From Gnetum montanum (taxonomy: Eukaryota; Streptophyta; Gnetopsida; Gnetales; Gnetaceae), in assembly GCA_015680685.1 (NCBI GenBank), contig MNCI01003111.1, positions 311,065 through 375,064 of the forward strand: DNA of 64,000 nucleotides, in the 5' to 3' direction. The translations under genes and the position numbers were made by a program. The notes beneath the pieces were generated by a model. That model searched no databases. It saw only the letters and a program-made list of their open reading frames with translations, and was not told the origin of the DNA. How positions within the stretch are numbered: the first letter of the stretch is position 1; every line of letters begins with the position of its first letter. Below are positions 24,798 to 36,479 of this stretch, piece by piece.

Positions 24798-25529
24798 TAA
24801 TGAGTGATGAATAAACCCTATGCCTAACCATATGAATCACTAAGCATTCACGCATGATCTGGTTGACTTCTATGGACTTATAGCCTTCTAAGTACATTGG
24901 TCTCTAGGAAGTGAGATTGACTATTGTAATCATCATCTTCTGAATTACACTTGTGAAATGCAAAGGTATGGTTAAGTGTAACTAAGGCATATGATTTTTA
25001 TCATTTTTTATCTTTATATGTTCTAAATTACCTAGGAATAAAGAATGATGAATAAAGTAATTTAACTACTAATTTAATCTAACTATCTATAATTTAACTA
25101 ATCCTAACATAAGAATTTATTTCCACTTGTCGTACACATCCTAAACACATTTAATGCTACTAGGTTATCAAATGTTAAGCATTATTAGGATTACCAAGTG
25201 CCAAGCGTATGCTCGAAGTGGTCGTACTTATGTGCTTAAATAATTACTATTTAATCTAGCTTAATTAAGCTTAATTAGTTATTTAATTACTTAAAGCATT
25301 AAAGGAAATTGTAGAAAACATTGAATGCATAAATAAACAATTAATCTACTTTAAAGTGCTACAAGGTTTATCAAAAAGCTCATATTTATTATCGTGCATA
25401 CTACTGTACTCAGGTACAATAGTGCTTGAATAAAGATCCATACACTTTTTAACTCCTACTGTAGGCACTTAGAAAAGTATCTTAACTTTTAAATGAAAAA
25501 ATTGCAAGAGCTCCATTACAACTATAACA

Positions 25530-27112
25530 ATTAAAAACATTGACAGCTAGAACACTGAGGTCCACTAGCACACAACCTAATTCCAAATCCATGCAAGGGC
25601 TTGTTGTAGGCAGAGGTGGGGCACCCTAGACTATGTAGCCAATCAAACAAGGACTTGATTGATGCAACAGGGATGTAGCATGGTTAGTTGTGATGCTAAT
25701 GCAAGATGCTACTAAGGGTACAAGCAATGTTTATAGTGTCTATAATGTTTTTGGTGTCAATGGGTTCAAGCATAGTTACAGGTGCCCGAGGGGCTGAGCA
25801 TAGTCAAGGGTTTTAGTAACACGAATGGTGTCAATGTGTGAGGACTACCACCTAAGCATAGTTGAAATGTGTCTACATAGTAAAAATGATGAAAAATACA
25901 AAGAAATGGAGAAAATGGAGTAGAATACCACCCAAAATGGGTTTGAGCGTAGTTAACACCAGAAGAGGGTTTAAAAGGTATGTGGTGTACAGCAGGCACA
26001 AGTGGACAACATAGTCATAGTCTTTGGGCTATTCGGCCATGCAGATTGGTGTTTTGATGAAGTGTTTGCTTCTACTAGGTTGGTTTCCATGGTATACTAC
26101 TGGGCATAGTGTTTTGCTGGGCTACGGGGGATTTGTGTTGGTCTACAACTTCACCTCTTTTCTAGTTTACCAATATGCCCTTAATCATATATGAGGTCTA
26201 ACCTTTTTGTGTCAAAGACGTAGGTATTTATAGGGTTATAGTTAGCAAGAAATGCAATATGGCCGCCATGTGATAGGTGGAACTACTAAGACTATACTCA
26301 GTGTAGCTATTGTTCAAGTGGTATACTGGTGAGGTTGATGGTGTTGAACTTTGCTATGCTTTACCAAACTTTGCAAGATTGTGAGACTATGACTACATTG
26401 CCAACCACATGTGTGTGCACCGAGAGGGCCATGAAGTACCTGAAAAATGACACTCGGAGAAGATGCTCTATAGGACTATGCTCTCCATGCTCTTGCGTGG
26501 GGTTGAGTGTAATTACAATTTTGGGGCAAAAGGAGATACAAACAAGAAGCATTTTGCTTACTACAGTTGCTGAAGGTGAGTTGACTATGTTCTAGAGTTT
26601 AGCTAAGCATCGTTACTACATTGTGAAGGTCACTAGAGACTATCCTTGTTGACTATGCTCTTCTAAAAGGTGACTACACTCTAGGCTAGGGAAGAGCGTA
26701 GTCTCACTGTTAGTAAAATCTATGAGGAAAATGGATTTTTTGTATACTACACTCTCCCCAAGAGACTAACTACACTTCCAATTAGGGGTGAGCATAGTAT
26801 TAACACTTGACAAAATTTGTGAAGCTAATCTTCTTTTGACTATGCTCTCCCTGAGAGGCTGATTACACTCTCAACTAGGATCAAGTGTAGTCTTGACACT
26901 TAGTAAATTTTCGTAAACTGGCCTTATACTAACACCATTCTTCATGACTACACTATCTATGTTCTAGAATGATGTGCTTGGGGGAGAGCATAATCTCAAT
27001 GCTCTAGAAGACTATGCTCTTTACACTCTACAGAGGGGTTGAGCATAGTTCCCACTTTTTGCCAAAATTTGCAACTACGACACCATAGTCCAAATCTGGT
27101 GGTGTTTCAGTA
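25530..27112. mobile_element. Repeat-rich insert with 9-bp target duplication (possible MULE-like element)
   Basis: Flanks ACTATAACA (25521-25529) and GCTATGATA (27113-27121) are the same LTR 9-mer apart from transitions. The ends carry a weak inverted repeat: AAAACATTGACAG near the left end against GAAACACCACCAG at the complement of the right end, differing mainly by transitions. A 9-bp duplication is typical of Mutator-like elements. No transposase frame is visible; the longer plus frame 26329-26595 resembles nothing I know. The interior is full of AGCATAGT / ACTATGCT motifs on both strands. Confidence 0.5.
26600..26930. repeat. About 95-bp tandem repeat within the insert
   Basis: AGCGTAGTC (26695), AGCATAGTA (26791) and AGTGTAGTC (26884) start successive units of 96 and 93 bp. 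Each contains CACT..TAGTAAAAT-like sequence, then CTATGCTCTCCC or CTACACTCTCCCC, then GAG(A/G)(C/G)TGA. The AGCATAGT and ACTATGCT halves are inverted to each other, so each unit can fold. Confidence 0.65.
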
Positions 27113-27299
27113 GCTATGATAAATATTACCATAAACATGATAGGTGAGTGCATATTTATAGGAAAAAATAAATACTATGTCAATGAGGCCATATCAACAC
27201 ATCAAATCCCACGTCAATGCAACCACATCGATGAGGTCATGTTGATAGGGCCATGTCAATGAGCCCTCGTTGACATAATGTAGAAAATGCAACTCATCA

Positions 27300-29829
27300 T
27301 AACCCCATGACTAAATGAAAACTCATCCTTGATTGAACAAAAAGAGTAAAATTTTTCCAACAAAGTTTTTAGAATATATGGGATTATTGACTATCTACTA
27401 ACATACTTAAATACAACAACACACATGAACAAATATTAAGTACCTAAGTGTATGAAATTACAGTCATAAAAAAATTTTATATTCAAGATAACAAAATTGA
27501 ACACCAAGATAAAAATGATAAACACAATTCCTCTAATGGTGTGAAGACAAGGAAGAAGTTCAAACAGTCCCAAGTGTTGGAAGCTTTTGAGGCTCCAAAG
27601 AATCTTCTCCTAGTTTAGGCACATGCAGTGGTTGAGGTTATTGTGGTTGTACTATGATAGCTACAACTTCTAGTGGAAGATAGAAGATGTCTAACAATGC
27701 CTACATATTCTCCTTATTACTCCTAGGATCATTCATGATCCATGCCACATCGCAAATGTGGGCTAGTGTGGGAACATCCCAAGGATATGGCATAAAACGA
27801 AATAGCTCCTTCACATTGACAAAAAAGAAAACAAAAAGCTTTCATTGAACATCAAACACCTTTACTACATTCTACAACTCCTAGTAGTCATTTAGTCTCT
27901 TGGTCAGGTTCTCAACTATAGACTGTTGATCGATGAAGCACTACCTAAGAACACCAAGTTATGCATTTGCCACCTCAAGCTTCTACTTGGTGTCTTTATG
28001 ATGCTTGAACTCAACTTCATATAGCAAGTATGAACTTGCCACCTATTTCTCCAATTTATACCATGACCATCTAGTAGTCAACATCACCAAATTTGCATAA
28101 TGGAGATTGGTAAGCTACATGTACTCTGTCATCTCCTTAATATGTTAATCCTTCATGCAAATCTTTGCCTTGTTGTAGTCATTGAGACCATCAAAGATAG
28201 GCTACCAAACATCATCTCCTTCCTTGAGCTACTAGAGGACCTCATTAACTTTTACCTTTTTCATCTAAATATGTTTTTCATTAATTTCTTTTTGTAGAAT
28301 AACCTGATCTATGTAGTGATTTTTTACTCAAATTTGAGAGCCTCATTTTTCCAGGTAGTTACCTCTATTGAAAATTTCTAGTGAAGGGCTTGGACTTCCT
28401 TCATGGAGAGATTTTTGTTTTCAACTACTAATCTCCTTAATTTAGTGTTTACCCTAGCTAGCTACTCTTACTTTTGATGGAATAAATCTTGCATTTCTTA
28501 CTTTTGCACATCAACATTTTGTAGGTTGTGATTTTCTGCAAGCAAGGTGACATTCTCCAGGCAAGTTTGATCCAAGGCCTTTTTGATATTATGCATGGTG
28601 ACATCGGCCAAGAATTGATCAAAAATCATCATCTCCTTTGCATTCTCAGCCTTCTTAAGCTTTTCTTAAAGCTATTAAAAATCTTCTTCATGGATCGATG
28701 CAGGGTTGAGAAGCATGTGAATTAATAAGATATGCTCTTAATTCAACAACCTCTATAGTCAGGCATATTTTTGAGCCCAAGCTACTTTGAGTTGCCCCTC
28801 CATGATAATGCATTTTTCCCTTGCTTCTAGTAGACTCGACTAGGTTGTAATGATTGTATATAGAAGGTCAAAAACATCTAGAATCAATTACTTAGTTCCC
28901 ACCAATCGATCTAGAAACTTTTCATGCTGGGTTGCACTCAATTTGCCACTAACTATTTTTGTTGATGTCTACACATCTTTGAGTGTAGAAATACAAATTT
29001 TGTAGGTGCATTTAATGCCTTGACAATTCTATTAGTAAGTACCTCTAATGTTCTCTCCTATCCATGATGCTACATCACCAAGACAATTACCCCCTTTGCC
29101 TTCCTTCAAATGCATCAAGAAAGTAGTAGCATTCCCATAGATGTCTAGGAATTTTTGTTGTTGTGAGAGAGAGATCATTACCTCTTAGGCACTAGGATTT
29201 GATCTTGTAGGTAGCTGCATTCTTTGGGCTGAAACTTTTGACCCACATCTTTTCATATGGTTAATGATTTGAGCCACTTCACGAAAGTGACTCATTGTTG
29301 GGTGATACACAGATGGATCACCAACACTTGTTCCTGCTCATTGCTCCTGCTCACATAAGAGCTACTTTTAGATCTCACACATTCATTCAAGGGTAGCATG
29401 GGACTCTAGTGTTGTTTTGTGAGTGGGTGATGGAGGTGGTGGTTGTTGCTTCTCTTCCTTGGTTGTGGTAGGGATCTTGTCCTCCATCATTTCTACCCAA
29501 TAGGTAGATAGAGTATGCTAGAGTGTATCATTAGCATAGTGAAATATTCCTCCCCTTTTGCATAATTTTTTGATGAGCTAGGAAAAGGGAAAGGAATTCC
29601 TTCCATGTTCATTTTTGTTAAATCACTTCTCTATCTCTATATAGAGTAATTGTGAAAGATTCATAGAGAATTTTTCACTTAGAGCAGCACAAGCATGGGC
29701 AAAGAAGATAGTCATCTTATTGAGCCTCATCATCAAATTTAGGTGATAGGTCGTTATCTTGAAATATACACACTCCATTGAGGTGATTGTGCCATATTGC
29801 TTCCTGATGTTTGTCAACTCCAAAGGCAT
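27300..29829 (-). pseudogene. A4 accessory gene, 5' end deleted
   Basis: It aligns with A3 (23022-24792) at its C-terminal end and with A2/A5 at the other. At 29829-29623 the minus frame reads NIRKQYGTITSMECVYFKITTYHLNLM... then MNLSQLLYIEIEK, matching A5 (TLVECIYFKIMTYHLNP; INLPQLIYLEIEK). This block resembles the I-N-x-x-x-I-x-x-E-I-x-x-(A/C) segment of plant 'putative transposon protein' domains. A donor-like AAGAG|GTAATGAT occurs near 29190. The TSD site region (29085-29110) is uninterrupted here. At 29829 the gene is fused to RNase H sequence. Confidence 0.72.
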
Positions 29830-30729
29830 AGTTTGATGTCTCCATCATGATGTGAAATGAACAAGACCAGTCAAATGCTCATAGAATTGGAGTTTCTACA
29901 AGCTTCTCTTTGAGGCTCTAGAATGCCTTTTCACATTCCTTAGTTGACACAAATGGAGCATCTTTCTTTGTAAGCTTGACCAACAATGTCATGATCTTAG
30001 AGAAATTCTCTATGAATCTTCGGTAGTAGCTAGTGTGTTCAAGGAATGATCAGACATCTTTAATGATTACCAATTGGTGGGTTATTCCTTGGATGATCCA
30101 AATCCTTTCAAGTTTTATCTCAATCCTTGCTTAATAGAATATATGCTAAAACACAATACCCTTCTAGACCATCATATGATTCTTTTTCCAATTGAGCCAA
30201 AGATTAGTCTCCATGCACCTTTTAAGCACTTACTCAATGTGGTCCAAGGCTTGCTCAAATGTAGCACCATAGGTGGAAAAGTCATCCATAAAGACTTCCA
30301 TCCTGCTACCAATTTTTTATTGAAAAATGCTCAGGATAAGGTGTTGAAATGATACAACAGCATTGCATAGGCCAAAAGGCATCTTTCTACATGCAAAACT
30401 CCTTGAGGGACTTGTGAATGTTGTTTTGGCCTATTCCTCCAATGCTATCTGAATCTAGTTATAGCCACTATAACCATCCAAAAAGATGAAATAACAATGC
30501 CCAAAATAGTTTCCAACACCTAGTCCACAAATGGCAATGGAAAATGATCTTTGTAGGTTTCCATGTTCAACTGCTTGAAGTTAATACACATCCTCCACTT
30601 TCCATCTTTCTTTGGCATAATCACAAGTGAGCTAACCCACTCGTAATACATACTTAGATAAATGAAGCCCACCTTGAGGAGTTGTTCAATTTCCTCTTTG
30701 ATTATCTAATTCAATTTTGGATTCAACCA
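29830..30729 (-). pseudogene. A4 RT (part) and RNase H junction
   Basis: Minus-strand RT, from the RNase H side at 29830 to the A5 insertion at 30729. The polymerase motif reads EVFMDDFSTYGAT with the GATGAC codons at 30286-30281, so this is the only family A copy here retaining both catalytic aspartates. RT continues at 60217. The open plus frame 30074-30352 is its shadow. Confidence 0.88.
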
Positions 30730-31395
30730 TGGTGAGTTGCAGTTGGCTACATCAAGTAGGCCTCATCGACTTGGCCCTATCGACTAGGCTCTATCGATGC
30801 ATCATTTCATGCGTCGACTAGGCCCCATTGATGTAGGGTCTAATTTTGCCTATAAATACAATCTCATCAACCACATTTATGGTAAGTCTTATGGTAAGTC
30901 TTGTCATAGTAGTAACAAAGCTCTTGTAAGGTTTCCATTTGAGAGTTAGAATATTTTTCTTGAGTGCCTATATTAAGAGTCATTGAGTGTACGGATCTTT
31001 ATTCAAGCATTGTTGTACTTGAGCACAATAGTGTTTGCAGCAATAAAGATGAGCTTTCTAATAAACCTTGTAGCATTTTGGATATATTAAATATTTTATT
31101 TATGCATTCAATGTTTTTAATCAATTATTCAATATTTTTCAGTAATTAAGCTAATTAAGATAATTAAGCATGATAAGCTAGATATATGTAATACATAAGT
31201 ATAACTGCTTTGAGCATAACATGTATTTGCTTCGTAATCCTAGTAGCATTAGTGCTTGGTGTGCCTAGTAGCGTAGCACTTGGTAACCCAGTAGTGGATA
31301 CCTAGTTCAAGAAGTGTATGGAAAGTAAGAACGAATGCTTATGTTAAGATGAGTTAGAGACTAGTTAGTTAGTTAATTTAGATTAGTCATTAAAT

Positions 31396-31433
<38 letters not shown>

Positions 31434-31669
31434 AAGTACCCAAAAATATAAAATATAAAATGATAAAAATAATATGCCTTGATTACTCTTAACCATACCA
31501 TTATGCTTCACAAGTGTAATCAAGAAGATAATGAATGACCTTAGGACAAGGTTCACTTCCTAGAAGACTAGTGTACCAAAAACTATAAAGTCCATGGAAT
31601 TCAACCGGATCATGCATGAATGCTTTGTGATTTGTATGGTTGGGCATAGGGGTACCTTGCCACTCATCA
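30730..31669 (+). repeat. Family A LTR (5' LTR of A5), 940 bp
   Basis: It begins TGGTGAGTTGC, ends CACTCATCA and is followed by the primer-binding site. The U3 carries tandem CATCGACTTGGCC / TATCGACTAGGC repeats (30755-30835) directly before a TATA box CTATAAATAC (30850-30859). Confidence 0.9.
31398..31432. repeat. (CT)n microsatellite in the A5 5' LTR
   Basis: About 16-17 CT units. The 3' LTR of A5 has a compound (AC)n(CT)n at the matching position (59944-59978); minus-strand family A LTRs have none. Confidence 0.95.
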
Positions 31670-31670
31670 T

Positions 31671-31689
31671 TGACACTATTGCCAAGGAC
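31671..31689 (+). other. A5 primer-binding site
   Basis: TGACACTATTGCCAAGGAC, one base after the LTR end. It differs from the TGGCGCCGTTGCC type only by transitions. Confidence 0.75.
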
Positions 31690-31821
31690 TTTGTTTGTTG
31701 AAACATGTGCTATCTAGGATTAGTGAATATTATTTATATCATTGAGTGAACTCAAGGTCAACATCACTTTTACATGACATATAACAACTAAGTACATTTA
31801 TAATTTTATTTATTTTGCAAA

Positions 31822-34330
31822 ATGTCTTCTCCTTCTCACAGACATGAAGATGTCAAGCCGTCAGTCCCACAGGAGTGCAAAGTGATATATACTCATCTAA
31901 ATGAGTATGTATCAAACTTCGCCTTCATCCTACATTAGGATGAACAGTTGCAATGGCGTGATATGGAGGGCAACATTGTCTTACCCCTTGATTGATCTAT
32001 ACTTGGGATGCTATTTCAAACTCTCAAGAATTTTGGCATTTCAAATCTTCATAAGGAATACATTGTGAATGGTTATGAGACTCGAGACTACTATCCCACT
32101 GAAACACAATGCAAGAAAAATCAACATTAGTAGAACCACCATGAGGCTACAAAGGAAAAATATTTCACTAATCTTTTGTTCCTACTAGACCAAAATAACA
32201 ATGAGGATCCTCCCTTTGAAGGTTTTCAACATGAAGATTCTCCACTCCCTGTTATTGGTAATGCAGATGTGGCCCTGAACCTATGATCCACTCTTCATAA
32301 ACTAGGTTTAGGAAAAATTGATAGTCAAGATAGGGACTTGGGTAAACATCATAATAGCAAGGGATTTAAGAATGGAGGTCATAATGTGTGAAAAAGTGGT
32401 GGTTGTGGTGGTCCACCTTCCTCTCCATCCTCTTCATCTAATTCTAAACATTCCTCTTAATCTACTAGTTCTCATAGAAGCTACCATCGAAATAATCATG
32501 ATGAAGGTGATCAACAAGACAATAATCACCATCAAGGCCATCAATAATACAAAGGTAGTAGGAACCATCATCAACACAATCATGATGAGGAACCTCTATT
32601 GGAAACTAGAAGTATGCTTAACATTACAAAGGTAATTAGAATTCCAACCAGGCATATGAAAGTTAGTCAGATCAACTACTTAGACATGAATAATATTCCA
32701 TGATTTGAGGGTGGATATATTTCTAATCCATAGAATCATCTACAAGCTTTCCACAATGCATGTGCCTTACAAAACATTGAAAATAACCAGTAAAAACTCA
32801 AGCTCTTCCCTAGGATACTCATCAAGGAAGCTAAGAGCTAGTACCAATCCTTGGAACTAGAATCCATTTGCCAATGGAGTACCATGTTAGAGCTATTTAA
32901 TGACAAATACCAGATGTACTCTAGAGTGTCTAATCTGAGAAGGCAAATACAAGGTTGGAAATAGGGAACATATGAACCCTTGGATGCTGCCATGGATAGA
33001 TACTATTCACTCTTACACCAATGCCCTAGCCATGGTTATTCTTAGAGGGAACAACTTTTCCACATCATAGATGGGCTCAAAGTAGAAACTAAAAGAACTC
33101 TTGGGGTGTATGCCAAGGGGAGATTGTTTGAACTAAGAGCTCATCAAATCAAAAGGTTGATAGAATAGGTAGCAAAAGAAGAAGATGAGTTGTGAAAAAG
33201 AGAAAGTGCACAAGAGTATAATAGGAACCCTTCCATTAAGAAATGGGAGGTTCAATTTTATGACGAGGAGAAGTCACCATTCAATGATGTGATGAACAAG
33301 AAAACCTTGCCCATACAAAAATCTATTTATGATATTTTGGCAAAGGTTGATAAATTATGGGACTCTTTGGATGAAAAATTCCAAATTTCTATGAAGATTG
33401 CTAAAGAATCCAAAGAGAAAAATAGTGATTATAACTGCAAGAGGTGAAAAGAAGATGAACATGCCTATCAAAGAGGTAAGGGCAAAGCTTCTACTATAGA
33501 AGAAGTTGTGAAAACCAACTCTAATGATGAAACTGGTTGTGACATCTATCAATACGAACATCCAAAGGGATGTTACACTATGGTGTCACACTTATAAGAG
33601 TTTGGGATGAATGCATTGAATCCTCAACTAGCATGTAGGCAAGAACCTTGATAATTGTCTTATCCTCAAGGAAATCCAAGACAATTCCATTACCAAATAT
33701 AAGTTTAGTACCCAAGTGAAGCTCCACCACAACCATATGAGCAATACCAATAGTGGCATCGACCACAATCATGGGAAATGCCACCACTAAAGTAGTAGTA
33801 CCTTTATAGGCAACCAGATCCATATGGGTAGTATGTTTAGCAACCTATTTTTCCAAGAAGTTTTGTAAGTCATGTCTCATTTCAACATCACTATTACCCT
33901 CCAGAATACCACCAAATACATTCACCATCTACTTGAGGAGAAAACCCATATTCATACCACTCTCTGCATCCATCTACACACACACCTCTGGCCTCAACCC
34001 AGTTACCTCCTGCTCCATCCATGCAAGGTGAGATTCCTCCATAACCCCAACAACAAAATGCTATGAGGTCGATATACTCAAAACTAGATTTCTAGCCAAG
34101 TGGTTTGAATAATCAATCCAAAAACCCAACAATCCTCTCCAATCATCACAATCTAGTACGATTGATTATCCTACATCTCCAGTACCCTCATTTTCTACAT
34201 CAAATACCTTCAAATTCTCTTCAAACCAAACATCACTTCAGATATGCATTGTGATGTTAACTCGTGTTGTTTCCAATTGGATCAAGGCTAGCAATCTTCC
34301 CATGAAAATATCTAACCTAAGACATCCTCT
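31822..34330 (+). pseudogene. A5 gag
   Basis: The start ATG at 31822-31824 gives MSSPSHRHEDVK. It is followed by a region with many Asp/Glu (to ~32290), a His/Asn/Gly-rich segment (32330-32590, runs such as HHNSKG, NHHQGHQ, NHHQHNHDEE) containing a serine run, the gag core (32600-33200: LNITKVIRIPTRHMK, ALQNIENNQ, KLFPRILIKEA, FNDKYQMYSRV, REQLFHIIDGLK), a Lys/Glu linker, a Cys/His box GCDIYQYEHPKGC (33537-33575), and a Pro/Gln/Tyr-rich tail (33600-34200). Frame is largely preserved, with about twenty stops, nearly all TAG or TAA where CAG, CAA or TGG would fit. Open minus frames at 33355-33823 are shadows. Confidence 0.85.
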
Positions 34331-34359
34331 TATTTACCTATAGATCACTAGACATTAGT

Positions 34360-34800
34360 CATGCAAGGATCTTCTTGATTCTAGTTCTACTGTCTCATCT
34401 TTCATGACATGTATAAGGCCTCAATCCTACCACCTCTTAAGAAGAGCAATATCTGTCTAGAATTGGTAGATCAATCAATCACTATTCCTTTGGGATTAGT
34501 GGAGGACATTGTAACCATAGTAAGTGGATGGTCCTATCCTACTAATGTTTTGGTGATCAAGGTTGAAAAATACAAAGGTAACTTCCCCATCATTATGGGA
34601 AGGGCTTGGTTAAGCACAATTGATGCACATATGGGCATAAGGGACATCTCCTTGAAAATCTCCAAGGAAAATAAATTTGAAAAGTTAGAGAAGAAGAACA
34701 TTCCATGCATCATGTATATTGATAATAGTGCAATTGCGTGCAAAATATTTTTCCATCAAAAGTACATACATCAAAGCATGCAATCAATGTGCACAAGAAA
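34360..34800 (+). pseudogene. A5 aspartic protease
   Basis: LLDSSSTVS near 34374-34400 is the active-site region with the DSG glycine changed to S. After a frameshift the open frame 34409-34867 continues MYKASILPPLKKSNICLELV, DQSITIPLGLVEDIVTIVSG, then NFPIIMGRAWLSTIDAHMGI. It is the longest family A protease frame in the window. Polyprotein cleavage is the family role; the changed active site implies no activity. Confidence 0.85.
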
Positions 34801-35179
34801 CAAATATTCAAAGGAATCTATACATAGAAACCACAAAATAGGAGGGCACCCAATGGCTGATAGTTGACTCAAATAACAACACATTATGGATGGAACCAAT
34901 TGAGAGCCTAACATGTGCTTATGGTGAAAGCATGAATGAACTTGAGCAAGTTCATCACCAACTCTTTGATGATGAAAATGATGATATCTATTGGAGAAAG
35001 TTAGAAATTCCTAATAACTTCAAGTAGGAGCCCCTAGAGTTGAAAATGCTACTGAACATCATGAAATATATATTTTTAAACAATGGTAAACTAGTCATAA
35101 TCAATGTCAAAATTTCTTCTAAAAAAAGCTATTAAAAGTGTTTGACAAATGGCCAATAGCCTTTTCTTGGTCATATTAT

Positions 35180-36000
35180 GAGCTAACAAGAATTGATCCA
35201 AGGATATCCCAACATCTCATTTACACCAACTTGGTCATAAAGCCAAGAAGGTAGCCATAGAGGTGGCCAAATCCCAAATTGAATTAGATCATCAAGGAGG
35301 AAATAGAGCAACTCCTTAAGGAAGGGTTCATCTATCCCATCATGGATAGTGAATGCGTTAGCCCACTCATAATTATTTTAAAGAAAGGTGGCAAGTGGTG
35401 GGTCTGCATCAACTTTAGGCTATTGAACATGGTGACATTTAAAGATCACTTTCCATTTCCATTTGTGGATTACGTGTTGGATACCATATTTAGGCATTGC
35501 TATTATAGTTTCTTAGACTATTATAATGGTTATAACCAAATCCAAATTGCACCAAAAGATTAGGCCAAGAAAACACTAACAAGTCCTTGGCGAACTTTTT
35601 CTTATTGTAAGATGTCATTTGGTCTATGCAATGTCCCTGAAACATTTCAATGCCTAGTCCTTAGTATTTTCTAATGCCTGGAGCTCTAGAGCTATGTTTG
35701 AACAAGCCTTGAACTACCTTAAGCAAGTACTAAAGAGATCTGTTGAAACAAATTTATAGCTCAATTGGCAAAAGAGTCATCTCATGGTCCAAGAAGGCAA
35801 TGTGTTGGGGTACCAAATTTCACAAGAAGGTATTAATATAGACCTAGAAAAGATAAGGGTCATCCAAGGAATTACACATCAACTAGAGACAATCAAAGAT
35901 GTTAAATCATTCCTTGGACATACTAGCTACCACTGGTGACTCATAAAGAATTTCTCTAAGATCGTAAAGCCATTAATTGAGCTTACAAAGAAAAATGCTC
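35180..36000 (+). pseudogene. A5 reverse transcriptase lacking the YxDD box
   Basis: Readable blocks: EEIEQLLKEGFIYPIMDS, SPLIIILKKGGKWWVCINFR (35342-35420), FLDYYNGYNQIQIAP (first catalytic D, 35508-35556), then SYCKMSFGLCNVPETFQCL. Where VFMDDFS should follow (compare A4 at 30281-30286) the sequence passes from CLVLSIF through a short garbled stretch (35670-35700) to FEQALNYLKQVLKR, so the catalytic pair is deleted. Then QEGNVLGYQISQEGINIDLE-type sequence (35790-35860) and the fold end. Confidence 0.85.
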
Positions 36001-36039
36001 CATTCATCTAGACCAAAGAGTGCAAACATGCATTCTAAT

Positions 36040-36460
36040 AGTTGAAGAAAAACTCATAAAAACTCCAATTCTATGGGCACCAGATTGGTCTAGACCATTT
36101 CACATAATGACGAATGCATCTAATTATGCTTTGGGAGTAGTGTTTATATAGCTAGACAACAAAAGAACATCCATATTACATCCACTGCATGAGCTAAAAC
36201 ATTGTGGATGCATAGTTGAATTACATCACAACTGAAAAAAAATTGATGGTTGTGGTGTTTGCTCTCGAGAAGTTTAGGCACTATGTGCTTGACTACAAGG
36301 TGTTTATGCACATAGACCATAGTGTCATCTACTTCTTGATGAATAAATCAATAGTGAGTCCTTGTATCATACCATGGCTTGTGATCTTGCAAGAATTTGA
36401 TCTCACAATGGTAGATCAAAAGGGGACTGAGAATATGATCTCTGACCACCTCTCTTGATT
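36040..36460 (+). pseudogene. A5 RNase H
   Basis: The open stretch 36216-36458 reads YITTEKKLMVVVFALEKFRH, YVLDYKVFMHIDHSVIYFLM, VILQEFDLTMVDQKG, NMISDHLS, the standard Ty3/gypsy RNase H core; D of HIDHS and the SDHLS end are conserved. It removes RNA from the RNA:DNA hybrid. The N-terminal part is broken by stops and a frameshift. Confidence 0.88.
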
Positions 36461-36479
36461 GAGATGGAACAACAAAGAA

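Larger units (their letters stand above)
24798..27299 (-). repeat. Family A LTR (3' LTR of A4), interrupted by a 1.58 kb insert
   Basis: LTR sequence runs 24798-25529 and resumes at about 27113, ending CTCATCA at 27293-27299. The minus-strand TATA box CTATAAATAT is at 27152-27161, so the insert sits just downstream of the promoter in the transcribed direction. Confidence 0.87.

Noticed and set aside
23022-29829. Envelope-like gene, as in some Athila elements
   Set aside because: The accessory gene shows coiled coil and a transposon-protein-like block but no signal peptide or transmembrane segment that I can see.
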